Notes: generated by a model not told the origin, from the sequence alone. 64,000 nucleotides of DNA from Lachnospiraceae bacterium (GCA_017472605.1 JAFUPV010000046.1:1-64000); one strand, 5' to 3'; positions 14,801 through 21,975 are shown, counted from the first letter of the stretch. Numbers and translations are program-made.

Positions 14801-16372
14801 GAAAAAATCTGTGATAAGATAGAAAACTATCAGGTATATCTGAAAAAGCCGGTGAATGGAAGAAAGAATAACTATGTGCATCCAATTGCTGCTTTCGGAT
14901 CCGGAGCAGAGCAGGATGGGTTTCGTGTTGTCTGCCTCCATGGAAGAACAGACGCCAGAAGATTGATGGATACGTTTCGGGAGATCGGAAATGCCAGACA
15001 CACGCTGGTTCTCCTGGATTACTCGCTGACGATTGATGAAAGACAGATTCTGGCCAGAGGACTGAAGCTGGAGCTGTCCGGCAGAATCTTCGCAGTCATC
15101 GACCGTGTTGTCATGGCCTTTCTGATCAATCATGGAATGGAAACGTCTGTGAACCGGATTCTAATGGCTGTTATTATGCCATACGCGGCTTATCAGCCCT
15201 ACATCAGCGAGTCTGCGGTAGTCATGCCTCAGGAGATGTTCATGGGACGAAGACGGGAACTGGAAACGATCGAAGCCTGGGATGGAGTGAATATTGTCTA
15301 TGGCGGGCGTCAGCTTGGAAAATCAGCCCTTCTGCGCATGGCATGGAAGGATGTAGATCGGAATGAAAACGGAGACCGTGCTGTTTTGGTGGACATAAAA
15401 GGGTTGAATGACAGAAAAGCTGCGGAAAAAATTTCCTTTGAACTGGCGGAGGCAGGAATCCTTTCAGAAAATGAAATCAGTGAGGACTGGTACCAGCTGA
15501 CGAGACAGCTGAAGCGAAGATTGAGAAGCGGAGAGCCGGCAATTCCTTACTTACTTCTGCTTCTGGATGAAGCAGATACCTTTCTTGAAAGCTGCGAGGC
15601 GGTGAATTATGCGCCTTTCGATGCCTTGAAAGATGTTCAGTCCATTGGAAGCGGACGATTCAAGTTTGTGATAGCCGGTCTTCGCAATGTTGTGCGGTTC
15701 AAGCGAAAAACCGCTTTGAAGGAAAACAGTGTTCTGACACATATGAGATCGCTGACTGTGAAACCATTCTGTGCTGCGGAAGCAAGAACTCTTCTGGAGG
15801 AGCCGCTCTCGTACCTTGGTTTTCGCTTTCCGAAAAACCGGGAAACCGATGCGCTGATCTCAACAATTTTCAGCGCAGCCAACTATTTTCCTGGGCTGAT
15901 CCAGATGTACTGTGAAAAGCTTCTGGAAACCGTGATGAAGGATTATGCCGGATATTCAGCAAAGGACACGCCTCCCTATGTGGTTGGTGAGGAGCAGATT
16001 AAGAAGGTGCTTGCACAACAGGAAATCCAGCAGCAGATAAGGGAGAAGTTTTTCATCACATTAAAAGTAGATAACGATGATTTCTACTATATCATTGCTC
16101 TGATCATGGCATTCCGTTATCATGACGATGACCGGAATTATGGCGTGTCTTCACCGGAAGATATTATTCAGACAGCCAGAGACTACGGAATTGAAAAAAT
16201 CGGTCAGATGGAGACGGAGACGGTTGCGGCATTGATGGAAGAGATGTGTGAACTGAATCTTCTCTGGTCAGCGGGAAACGGAGGCTATCGCTTTGCACGT
16301 CACAGTTTTTGTCAGATGATGGGAGATTCAACCCAGATTGACAAAGAACTGGTGAATTATATGGGGGAATGA
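11858..16372 (+). CDS. Large STAND/AAA-type ATPase, probable conflict-system core
   Basis: 1,504 residues from a TTG start (11858; a second TTG follows) 5 nt after AAAGGAGAGG. No signal peptide or membrane segment. Order: helical N-terminus (1-190); a hydrophilic region of six 10-residue ESHEPE repeats (about 234-293); a long helical region (about 300-1000); an alpha/beta segment ending in LVLLDYSLT...GRIFAVIDRVV (about 1040-1090); then the ATPase core with FMGRRRELETIE just before Walker A GGRQLGKSAL (Lys1155), Walker B LLLLLDEAD (Asp1237, Glu1238), a sensor-like VIAGLRNVVRFKR, and a winged-helix-like C-terminus (MCELNLLWSAGNGGYRF). The GRxxEL-before-P-loop layout is typical of STAND/AAA_16 enzymes. 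The next gene, 1 nt away, carries HEPN. Together they suggest a sensing ATPase with an RNase partner; this role is inferred. Confidence 0.75.
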   Translation: MLNKTRFLDEFRHELCAAKEKRLLLLDAGKELLEKFDRDECLAKDNLEEICSIGEQICRMQKRMEEIWPFLCGKEKMPSSMNAIENRCVWLEAQMELIPFFCSLTSDDMGIQRMLEESGRNLEKLGEMSDDLSAAMEPFRTFRSLLEEKENRKRFQLARSLRDFFDPELLLAVCLGIVEAKEKEIGLESAAEPVREIAAAKVTVQDSEKGRQGTDTVECEAWTGTDAEYAGLKAPEAESHEPEVLETESHESKAPEAKSHEPEVPEAESHEPETLEAESHEPKAPETEYGEPGVAGTACDKEVCEAGYLVDGERTKRMETVIVCRNLIQENKIYCALAYAKAQAIADSQIEPYYKELAYAVNDPMAECTYNSDTIFLIYFNDDEQDEYLTVAAMLRNYFYNQCSFDYQMLQLMESASSFRLMENSLLRSVMYDLLNFKRKYHCGIDRYADYREKERRDWEKRLDEVKLEAGKYYSTYVHGMIKETASHKRVIETRKMIFHANGELSTYLQGVQNDERSLLPELKQFLMNDYVKEQGEICAENIDNRKLNAVLDSFWGKAGNQMNVIRHSSDLMSHLRNNLLAALRKTVAVLCSYVHLLDSCMEEEEGTARSEYSKLKKTLLERMEVLICEMEEKDGREAGREAGETGTVILAGALRELKARLDGSWNENSSRWFYLDFLKGQEVLLDEDNLPMMNCVEELPQLDISRRILAHAEADGAEITWEECLDRIFNGYDNYGSAARVLEYLCQQCPNRADELRSRYNLEEAIEFPQNDALARKNGFIADLELAQSYGQIDYTDRDRKEAMVQIADRWYQWAVETKNFQFFYRILEGFSHKVKEESRIHGKRLTHSLQMFQQEHPELTEREKEAAKLVKERIESQNYSAAEDLLNRILSKDLENSQEIMETDYLNLFLQEYETNYFNVSQAGISLRTQILCKGKNKDRKAAERLADSWLSNGARAGEEKIQVLLINLGFAVEQVQEQEKICDKIENYQVYLKKPVNGRKNNYVHPIAAFGSGAEQDGFRVVCLHGRTDARRLMDTFREIGNARHTLVLLDYSLTIDERQILARGLKLELSGRIFAVIDRVVMAFLINHGMETSVNRILMAVIMPYAAYQPYISESAVVMPQEMFMGRRRELETIEAWDGVNIVYGGRQLGKSALLRMAWKDVDRNENGDRAVLVDIKGLNDRKAAEKISFELAEAGILSENEISEDWYQLTRQLKRRLRSGEPAIPYLLLLLDEADTFLESCEAVNYAPFDALKDVQSIGSGRFKFVIAGLRNVVRFKRKTALKENSVLTHMRSLTVKPFCAAEARTLLEEPLSYLGFRFPKNRETDALISTIFSAANYFPGLIQMYCEKLLETVMKDYAGYSAKDTPPYVVGEEQIKKVLAQQEIQQQIREKFFITLKVDNDDFYYIIALIMAFRYHDDDRNYGVSSPEDIIQTARDYGIEKIGQMETETVAALMEEMCELNLLWSAGNGGYRFARHSFCQMMGDSTQIDKELVNYMGE
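12557..12736 (+). repeat. Six 30-bp coding repeats in the ATPase gene
   Basis: Six consecutive 30-bp units (12557-12586 and onward), each encoding a PEAESHEPEV-like decapeptide. The last unit is the most diverged. They form a charged linker and create a repetitive open frame on the opposite strand that is only a shadow. Confidence 0.85.
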
Positions 16373-16373
16373 G

Positions 16374-17450
16374 ATGGACAGTATATGGTGGAATCAGATT
16401 TCAAATGCAAATCGCTTTATCCGTGAGGTGATCTCTGCTGCGCTTACAGCGGGCAGTCTCATTCTGGTACTGCCGCCCCGGACGCCCTGGTACCAGTCCA
16501 TGTATGAGCGGATTAAAAATGGGCTGCGTGAGCTGGATGCAGCGAATTCCTTTGAACGGATCCCGTGCCCGCAGGAAGAAATTGGAAGATACTTTCTGGA
16601 CCATTACTGTACGCGGGAGGAAATCAATCGATATCGAAAAGGAAAAACCTATGCGGAATTTCTGGGAGAATCGGAACAAAATCTTCTGCATAACAGGTAT
16701 ATCTGGGTTTCGGATATCCCAAAAGAAAAGGGCAGTGAATGGATCGGATTTTTGACCGTATACCAGGATTCCTGCAGAAGGAATGGGCTGCGCCCCGGTG
16801 TTTTTATTCTTGAAACAGAGCAGGAAACGTTGTTTCAGAAGCGAAAGAACATTCATTTCTTTGTTCTGGAACAATATTTGACACCCTATGACAAGTTTGC
16901 TTTCTGCACGCTTGCCGCATCGAAAACCTTCTGCAAGGAAAACCTGAAACAGTATCTGGCTGAACTTGTTTCCGGAATCTGCTCGGCAGATGCGGAACTC
17001 TGCGCTCTTTGCATGAAACATGGCAGTGCATTTCTGGAAAATCCGGAAATGACGATTGAGAAACTTTGCAGCATGGAAAAAAGAAGTGATGGGAGCCGGT
17101 TTCATTCAGAGGAAATTCGAAAGGAAATCGATGCTGCGATCTGGGAGGTACAGATTAAGCTGCTGTTTCCGATTATTGAACGGTATCGGCGAAATTTTAT
17201 TCTTCGCCATGTCACAGAAATTGAGCAGGTTCTTCCCTACACCAATTCGATGAATGAAAGAGTGAATGATCCGATGGAAGTTGAGATTGGTATGCTGTGT
17301 TTTCTCTCCCAGAGCGGACAGGTGGAGACAAGCCAGAGAGAAGCGCAGAAGCTGGCAATCTTCAGAGAAGCAAGAAATAAGCTGGCTCATGTGTATTGTC
17401 TGAATCTGGAGGATGTGGAACAGATGCTGATTATTGGAAATAAGTATTGA
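16374..17450 (+). CDS. HEPN-domain protein paired with the STAND ATPase
   Basis: 358 residues. ATG lies 1 nt after the ATPase stop, with GGGGGAATGAG serving as ribosome site inside the upstream gene, so the two are coupled. The C-terminal helical part contains FREARNKLAHVYCL: Arg334, Asn335 and His339 form the RNxxxH signature of HEPN RNases. The N-terminal 200 residues look like a Rossmann or degenerate P-loop fold (SLILVLPPRTPW; YIWVSDIPKEKG; PGVFILETEQE) without a usable Walker A; this is a guess from pattern. HEPN domains in defence systems usually cut RNA or tRNA after activation. The pairing with a STAND ATPase fits a sensor-effector arrangement. I do not recognise the family as a named system. 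Confidence 0.68.
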   Translation: MDSIWWNQISNANRFIREVISAALTAGSLILVLPPRTPWYQSMYERIKNGLRELDAANSFERIPCPQEEIGRYFLDHYCTREEINRYRKGKTYAEFLGESEQNLLHNRYIWVSDIPKEKGSEWIGFLTVYQDSCRRNGLRPGVFILETEQETLFQKRKNIHFFVLEQYLTPYDKFAFCTLAASKTFCKENLKQYLAELVSGICSADAELCALCMKHGSAFLENPEMTIEKLCSMEKRSDGSRFHSEEIRKEIDAAIWEVQIKLLFPIIERYRRNFILRHVTEIEQVLPYTNSMNERVNDPMEVEIGMLCFLSQSGQVETSQREAQKLAIFREARNKLAHVYCLNLEDVEQMLIIGNKY

Positions 17451-17516
17451 GAACAGGAAAGGAAGGGGCTTTTGATAAGGTTTCTGAAACGCTGCAGAAA
17501 AAATTTGCAGAAATGA

Positions 17517-17545
17517 TTGACAGGACAGAAGATTTCGGATATACT
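17517..17545 (+). promoter_or_regulatory. Promoter P2 of the metal-operator-like module
   Basis: TTGACA (17517-17522), 17-nt spacer, TATACT (17540-17545). The distance from -35 to the downstream GTTAG palindrome is 36 nt, the same as at P1. Confidence 0.85.
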
Positions 17546-17550
17546 GAAGG

Positions 17551-17570
17551 TGGTTAGGAAAAACTAACCA
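17551..17570 (+). promoter_or_regulatory. Operator-like palindrome 3
   Basis: TGGTTAG (17551-17557), GAAAAA, CTAACCA (17564-17570): perfect 7-bp arms at the expected start of transcription from P2. Confidence 0.7.
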
Positions 17571-17625
17571 ATAAAAAGATGCGAAAGAAAAAAGCAGACT
17601 ACAGAACATACCCTCCTCTGTAACA

Positions 17626-17662
17626 TGCGGGCATGGCACAGAACCCATGTCCGCAGCTTTTT
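17626..17662 (+). terminator. Intrinsic terminator between P2 and the DUF2325 gene
   Basis: TGCGGGCATGG (17626-17636) pairs with CCATGTCCGCA (17645-17655), 11 bp with one G-U, followed by GC and T5 (17658-17662). A transcript from P2 would be about 110 nt if stopped here. A 14-codon frame (17579-17623, starts MRKKKADYRTYPPL) lies inside but has no ribosome site. Confidence 0.75.
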
Positions 17663-17664
17663 CA

Positions 17665-17691
17665 ACATGGGTTAGATTAAACTAACCATGT
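17665..17691 (+). promoter_or_regulatory. Operator-like palindrome 4
   Basis: Contains the same 17-mer as palindrome 2 (17670-17686). With one bulged G the arms extend to ACATGG(G)TTAG and CTAACCATGT. The part ACATGGG is also complementary to CCCATGT (17644-17650) in the terminator stem, so alternative RNA folds are possible. Confidence 0.6.
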
Positions 17692-17767
17692 AGGTAAGAG
17701 ACGATAAAGATATGCTCAGGCAGCGCAGGGTGTGATGAGAAAAGAGAACGAGAGATGGAGGAATCTT

Positions 17768-18052
17768 ATGAGTATTGTAATCATTGGTGGAAATGAGTGT
17801 ATGGTCTGTCAGTATGAGAAAATCTGTAAAGCCCATGGCTGCCGCGCCAAGGTATTTGCGAAAGAGAATGGGAGCTTTCGAAAAAAACTGGGCAGTCCGG
17901 ACCTGATGATTCTGTTTACGAATACGGTATCTCATAAGATGATGAATACTGCTGTCAGTGAGGCGAAGCGAAATCAGATCCGTGTTGCAAGGATTCATTC
18001 CAGCAGTGCAGCAGCATTGACGAATGTTCTTGCAGAATACTGTGCGGGCTGA
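17768..18052 (+). CDS. DUF2325 domain protein
   Basis: 94 residues; ATG 6 nt after GGAGG (17757-17761). The product MSIVIIGGNECMVCQYEK... followed by PDLMILFTNTVSHKMMNTAV and ARIHSSSAAALTNVL is a typical DUF2325 protein: a Rossmann-like fold with IIGGN near the start and a TNTVSH and HSSS pair. Two Cys (NECMVC, EKICKAHGC) could bind metal. Function is unknown. In Clostridia I associate such genes with iron-uptake loci, which fits the metal-type operators in front of it, but that link is inference. It follows P2, a terminator and palindrome 4, so expression may need read-through or a second unseen promoter. Confidence 0.82.
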   Translation: MSIVIIGGNECMVCQYEKICKAHGCRAKVFAKENGSFRKKLGSPDLMILFTNTVSHKMMNTAVSEAKRNQIRVARIHSSSAAALTNVLAEYCAG

Positions 18053-18139
18053 AAATGGGTGAAGATGCATCAAATCCGGTTAAGAACGGTCAAAAACGGG
18101 GGAATTTCTGCTTTGTCATGGCCTTTTGACGCGAAAAAG

Positions 18140-18168
18140 TTGACAAATAGAAAAAAAACAGGTAGAAT
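18140..18168 (+). promoter_or_regulatory. Promoter of the DUF6465 gene
   Basis: TTGACA (18140-18145), 17-nt spacer, TAGAAT (18163-18168). Confidence 0.85.
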
Positions 18169-18219
18169 GGCTAGCGTTGCAAGAGGATATTTGTTTTGAC
18201 TTACATAAGGAGACAAAAA

Positions 18220-18504
18220 ATGAGCAAAGAAAAGACAATAAAGGCAGAAACCGTTGAAAAGGAAGCGGTAAAGAAGGCAGCTAAGAAGACTGTTGTGAAG
18301 GCAGCACCGAAAGCTGATATTTTTGTACAGTTTGCAGGAAGAGAGGTTGCAGTGAACGAGCTGGCTATCGCGGCGAAGCAGGCATTCGTTGATGCTGGAA
18401 ACAAGGCAGGCGATGCAAAGGATGTGAAGATCTATGTAAAGCCGGAAGAGTCTGCAGCGTACTACGTGATCAACGATGAATTCAAAGGAAGAATTGCTCT
18501 GTAA
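18220..18504 (+). CDS. DUF6465 family protein
   Basis: 94 residues; ATG 8 nt after AAGGAG. An N-terminal Lys/Ala/Glu-rich tail (about 1-36, with KKAAKKTVVKAAPK resembling histone-like tails) precedes a compact domain IFVQFAGREVAVNEL...VKIYVKPEESAAYYVIND. The KIYVKPEE-AAYYV end is what I recognise as the DUF6465 family of Lachnospiraceae. No known function. The basic tail could contact nucleic acid; that is speculation. It is a single-gene unit with its own strong promoter and terminator, so it is probably well expressed. Confidence 0.75.
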   Translation: MSKEKTIKAETVEKEAVKKAAKKTVVKAAPKADIFVQFAGREVAVNELAIAAKQAFVDAGNKAGDAKDVKIYVKPEESAAYYVINDEFKGRIAL

Positions 18505-18563
18505 TCGGCAGGATTTCAGAAAGAACGGCTGACAGGAATGTTGGCTGAGGCAATGAGGAAAGG

Positions 18564-18597
18564 CATCGGTCTCGATGGAGAGGCCGGTGTCTTTTTT
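18564..18597 (+). terminator. Intrinsic terminator after the DUF6465 gene
   Basis: CATCGG-TCTC (18564-18573) pairs with GAGA-GG-CCGGTG (ending 18589) with a 2-nt bulge and one G-U, followed by T6 (18592-18597). Confidence 0.75.
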
Positions 18598-18683
18598 ACT
18601 GTATATACATCCATGGAAATGGAACAGTGACATGTTCAATCGGATTTATAAAAAAGTGCGATGAAAAAAATCCTGTGCAACAA

Positions 18684-18704
18684 AACATGGCCGGGCTGCA
18701 TGTT
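18684..18704 (+). promoter_or_regulatory. Inverted repeat upstream of the ECF sigma gene
   Basis: AACATG (18684-18689), 9 nt, CATGTT (18699-18704). It follows TGCAAC, which resembles an ECF-type -35; the region may be the autoregulated promoter of the sigma factor operon. Confidence 0.4.
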
Positions 18705-18768
18705 ATTAATGAAAATATTTTCAGAAGAACGATTCGGTGACCGGTAACCGGATCAGAAAGGGGAGCAG

Positions 18769-19242
18769 ATGCAGGAGAAACAATTGGTATTGCAGATTTA
18801 TGAAAGACATAAGGATGCGCTGTACAGATTGTGCTATTTCTATATGGGAAATCCACAGGACGCTTCGGATGCCCTGCAGAATACGTTGATCCACCTGATT
18901 GAGTATGAGGGCAGGTTTGAATCGGAGGCGCATGAGAAGGCATGGCTGATGAAAGTGGGTGCCAATGAATGCAGGCAGATGCACAGGCAGTGGTGGAAAC
19001 GCAGGGTTTCATGCAGTGAGGAATTGGTTTTTGAATGCAGAGAACAGCAGGAGCGGTATGAAAAGAATGAAACACTGCAGGCAGTTCTTGCGCTTCCGGA
19101 AAAGTATCGGATTCCGATCTATATGCATTATTATGAAGGATACTCAACACAGGAAATTGCGCAGATCCTTGGAGCAGGAGAAGCGACGGTGCGCTCATGG
19201 ATGCGGCGCGGAAGAATCCAGCTTCGAAAAAAGCTGGAGTAA
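18769..19242 (+). CDS. ECF-type RNA polymerase sigma factor
   Basis: 157 residues, usual for group 4 sigma factors. Region 2 is visible at about 10-75 (ALYRLCYFYMGNPQDASDAL, then HLIEYEGRFE) and region 4 at about 100-157 (LPEKYRIPIYMHYYEGYSTQ, EIAQILGAGEATVRSWMRRG). There is no region 3. The ATG follows AAAGGGGAG. The next gene encodes a one-pass membrane protein with an LCP domain, in the place where an anti-sigma factor is usual. The signal is unknown; the LCP domain suggests cell-envelope or wall-polymer status. Confidence 0.9.
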   Translation: MQEKQLVLQIYERHKDALYRLCYFYMGNPQDASDALQNTLIHLIEYEGRFESEAHEKAWLMKVGANECRQMHRQWWKRRVSCSEELVFECREQQERYEKNETLQAVLALPEKYRIPIYMHYYEGYSTQEIAQILGAGEATVRSWMRRGRIQLRKKLE

Positions 19243-19300
19243 AATGAAAGGTTTGTGTTGAAGGAATTGATTTGTTTTGATAGTGACTGGGAGGTTTTTC

Positions 19301-20326
19301 ATGGAAGAAAGAAAGATTCGGGAAGCATGTGATCAGGTACGGATGTCAGCCGGACAGGAGCAGATTCTGTTTCATTCCGCCTGGAAACGCGCAGAGCAGA
19401 AAGGAACGAGAAGGGAAACTATGCCGACACGTGTGATTTCGGCAGTAAGCATGGCTGCAGTGGTGATACTGCTGTGCATCGCAGTCGTTCCGGGGATGTG
19501 GCGCAGTGACAGGAATGGGCCGGCAACCGTTTCTTCTGCGGAGGCAGAGTCTCTTTCGACGAAAGAGGAGAATCAGCCGATAGACGGGTTTGAAAATTAT
19601 CTGGTTATGCAGGTTCTGCCTGACGGGGAGGATGCGGCACAGTCAGAAATCATGTCGATGCTGGTGTTTTCTCTGAATACGGAAACCGGGCGCATGAACC
19701 TGCTGGAGATACCGGATATGTCGGAGGAATGGGAGAAAGAAGAAAGGCTGACGCAGCTGCTTGGCATTGACTTTACCGGTTACTACCGGATGGATATCCG
19801 TGAACTGATCCGGATGATTGACAGGATCGGCGGACTGCGTGTTGATGTATCGGAAGAAGAAATAAGCGCATTAAATTCATACCGGGCACAGCTTGCAATG
19901 ACTGTCGGTATTGCAAGTCCGCTGGTTACAGATGCGGGAGAACAGGTTCTGGACGGAGTTCAGGCAGTTGCATGGGGCAGAATTCGTTATCAGGGAGATC
20001 CGATGAGCCGGGTGGATCGGAATATGGACTTCTGGCGGATCCTTCATGAAACGATAACAGAAAGCCGTGTATATTCGCTGGGCGAATGGATGGAAGGGAT
20101 ACAGTGCCTGTCTGAATCGGGCCAGACAGATCTGAGCGCGGAAGAGATGGCAAAGCTGTTGGTGCGGATTACGCGAATTTCATGGGAGAACTATGCAGTT
20201 GTGACAGAGTTTGAATCAATCGAAAGGACAGAGACAGGAACGATTCAGGTTAAGGAGTCAGAGAATCTGCGCAGAGAAACGGCCGTCTTTCTATATGGAA
20301 GCAGACAGGAAGACTCCTCGCAGTGA
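19301..20326 (+). CDS. Membrane protein: anti-sigma-like N-terminus with extracytoplasmic LCP domain
   Basis: 341 residues from ATG 19301 after GGGAGG; an in-frame TTG at 19277 lacks a ribosome site. Residues 1-43 are a cytoplasmic, helical, charged segment; 44-64 a membrane span (VISAVSMAAVVILLCIAVV); about 90-270 a LytR-CpsA-Psr-like domain (MLVFSLNTETGRMNLLEIP, DIRELIRMIDRIGGLRVDV, VLDGVQAVAWGRIRYQGDPM, then RVDRNMDFWRIL). LCP proteins transfer polymers to peptidoglycan or act as envelope sensors. Here the usual first Arg/Asp pairs are only partly kept, so catalytic function is uncertain. The position behind an ECF sigma gene and the short cytoplasmic tail suggest it sequesters the sigma factor. 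That is an inference. Confidence 0.72.
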   Translation: MEERKIREACDQVRMSAGQEQILFHSAWKRAEQKGTRRETMPTRVISAVSMAAVVILLCIAVVPGMWRSDRNGPATVSSAEAESLSTKEENQPIDGFENYLVMQVLPDGEDAAQSEIMSMLVFSLNTETGRMNLLEIPDMSEEWEKEERLTQLLGIDFTGYYRMDIRELIRMIDRIGGLRVDVSEEEISALNSYRAQLAMTVGIASPLVTDAGEQVLDGVQAVAWGRIRYQGDPMSRVDRNMDFWRILHETITESRVYSLGEWMEGIQCLSESGQTDLSAEEMAKLLVRITRISWENYAVVTEFESIERTETGTIQVKESENLRRETAVFLYGSRQEDSSQ

Positions 20327-20410
20327 CAGAATCCGTCAAAATGTTTCATAAATTCTCCTTCCGATGGAACATGCTGTTGAATTGTGTCGAAATAAATAGA
20401 TGGAAAATGC

Positions 20411-20439
20411 TTGCGCAGATCGACCGGACGTGGTATGGT
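20411..20439 (+). promoter_or_regulatory. Possible promoter before the 41-residue gene
   Basis: TTGCGC (20411-20416), 17-nt spacer, TATGGT (20434-20439). Confidence 0.4.
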
Positions 20440-20523
20440 AATCGTGTCAGAAGAATTCCGGATTCGGAGGATGCCGCCGGATTTTGCGGCGATTTGTCCG
20501 GAACATCGAAAGGGGGACAGCGA

Positions 20524-20649
20524 ATGGCATGGTTACTGACCGGGATTATCCTTGTCGTTTTTCTTTGCCGGGTAGGATGCCTGTGTATTACAGCAAAGCG
20601 GGCTGATCAGGAAATTGAACAGTTCAGACAGAAGATGTTACAGCAATGA
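20524..20649 (+). CDS. 41-residue membrane peptide
   Basis: ATG 7 nt after AAAGGGGG. The product starts MAWLLTGIILVVFLCRVGCL and ends with a charged helix (KRADQEIEQFRQKMLQQ). One membrane span followed by a short cytoplasmic helix. Not a family I know. It stands between the LCP-type membrane protein and a secreted protein in the ECF cluster. The frame is open upstream to 20323 without a convincing start, so the short version is preferred. Confidence 0.5.
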   Translation: MAWLLTGIILVVFLCRVGCLCITAKRADQEIEQFRQKMLQQ

Positions 20650-20694
20650 GAACGTAAAGTGGACGGTAATCTCATATACGAATGATAAACAGCG

Positions 20695-20738
20695 GAAATA
20701 CTGCTGCCGATTGCGATTGGCAGTGGTATTTTCTTTTT
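20695..20738 (+). terminator. Intrinsic terminator
   Basis: GAAATACTGCTGCC (20695-20708) pairs with GGCAGTGGTATTTTC (20719-20733) with wobbles, followed by T5. Confidence 0.65.
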
Positions 20739-20769
20739 CGGAAAATCAGAAAAAAGGAGAATGAGGAAT

Positions 20770-21888
20770 ATGTTAAGAAAAAAATGGGGAAATAAGGAAT
20801 GGATGAGGGAAATGCTGGCAGGTCTGTCCATTCTGACTGGTTTCATTGCTGGAGGCTGCGTGTCTGATTCCGTGTCTGTCTGTCATGCGGAAACATGTCT
20901 GGAAGAAATCTATACCTATCGGGCAAATACACCGGACGTTCACCGGGAGTTTCCGGAGGTGATTGAGCAGGAAGGAATGAGATATCGGCTTGAAGGAGTG
21001 ACATATGAGGTCAGTTCGGTGGCGGATACCATTGGGATTACCAGTGCGGATCTGATCGCAGAAGAACCGCATCAGCCGGATTTGGAAATCCATGTGGATG
21101 ACCGGCTTTACCGGCTGGAGGAAACAAAAAAGGAAGAGTGGATTCTGGATGGACGAAATCAGCTTGTTTCTGCGCATCAGCTGTTTCTGGACGGACAGAT
21201 GATACCGGATACGATAACCGTTTCTGCACTGGATCCGCTGACAGGAGAGACTGTGACGGGAGAGATTGGAAGGCTGGAAACGGTGTCTGCGGGAACGGAC
21301 TGGCGGATTGGTGCACTGGAGCTTCCCGTTACCTATTTGAATTACGGAAATGAAGCAGGGGAGTATGACATTGCTGGTAACATTGTGACGCTGATTGACG
21401 ATACACCGGCTTTTGAAAATTATGAACATGTGATTCTGCAGGTGAACGGAAGGGATGAGCAATGGAATCGGATTACAGATATCGTCTGGGACGGAGAGGC
21501 CTATCTGAACAGCTATGGAGCAGTCTGCCGGAAAGCAAAAGCCACCGGTGATGTTCTGGTGGAATGTTACCGGACCATATATCAGGGGGAAATCCGTCTG
21601 CCTGATTTGTCGATGGTCCGATATACCGATTACTACGAATCAGAAACGCAGTATCTGATTACGGCAAGAGTAACCTATCAGCCGGATGAGGAGAAACTGC
21701 CGATTGATTCCGGGGAAGAAGAAAAGGAGGAACAAATGAAACAGGCCTGTCTGTCTGAACTGGATTCTCTGTCGCGAAAAAACACAGTTCTGGCGGCAGT
21801 CGGGGGAATCAGCGGACTGATGACAGCAGGATGCCTTGCACTTCTGATGGGCAGAAAACATGAAATGAGCCAGGAAAGAAAAGGTTAA
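20770..21888 (+). CDS. Secreted or membrane-anchored protein of unknown family
   Basis: 372 residues from ATG 20770, 10 nt after AAAAAGGAG; the ATG at 20761 is only 1 nt from it. N-terminus is basic and followed by a hydrophobic stretch (MLAGLSILTGFIAGGC) that could be a signal peptide or an imperfect lipobox. The middle (about 50-310) is soluble, beta-rich and extracellular in style, with many TVSALDPLTGETVTGEI-like stretches. The C-terminus has a membrane span (VLAAVGGISGLMTAGCLALL) and a short charged tail. No family is recognised. It closes the ECF sigma cluster and may be a target of that sigma factor or a wall-associated sensor. Confidence 0.6.
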   Translation: MLRKKWGNKEWMREMLAGLSILTGFIAGGCVSDSVSVCHAETCLEEIYTYRANTPDVHREFPEVIEQEGMRYRLEGVTYEVSSVADTIGITSADLIAEEPHQPDLEIHVDDRLYRLEETKKEEWILDGRNQLVSAHQLFLDGQMIPDTITVSALDPLTGETVTGEIGRLETVSAGTDWRIGALELPVTYLNYGNEAGEYDIAGNIVTLIDDTPAFENYEHVILQVNGRDEQWNRITDIVWDGEAYLNSYGAVCRKAKATGDVLVECYRTIYQGEIRLPDLSMVRYTDYYESETQYLITARVTYQPDEEKLPIDSGEEEKEEQMKQACLSELDSLSRKNTVLAAVGGISGLMTAGCLALLMGRKHEMSQERKG

Positions 21889-21966
21889 AAAAAGTTGGTT
21901 TGGATGGCAGAATTAAACGAATATTTGATTCCCTGTGAAGTCTTGCTATACAAATTTTTTCTGCAA

Positions 21967-21975
21967 TGCTATACT
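21967..21975 (+). promoter_or_regulatory. Extended -10 promoter of the GH74-GH31 genes
   Basis: TGC-TATACT (21967-21975), an extended -10 element; no good -35 is seen at the normal distance. Confidence 0.55.

Noticed and set aside
17579-17623. 14-codon frame MRKKKADYRTYPPL in the P2 transcript
   Set aside because: No Shine-Dalgarno sequence; kept only as a note because of its place in a putative short RNA.
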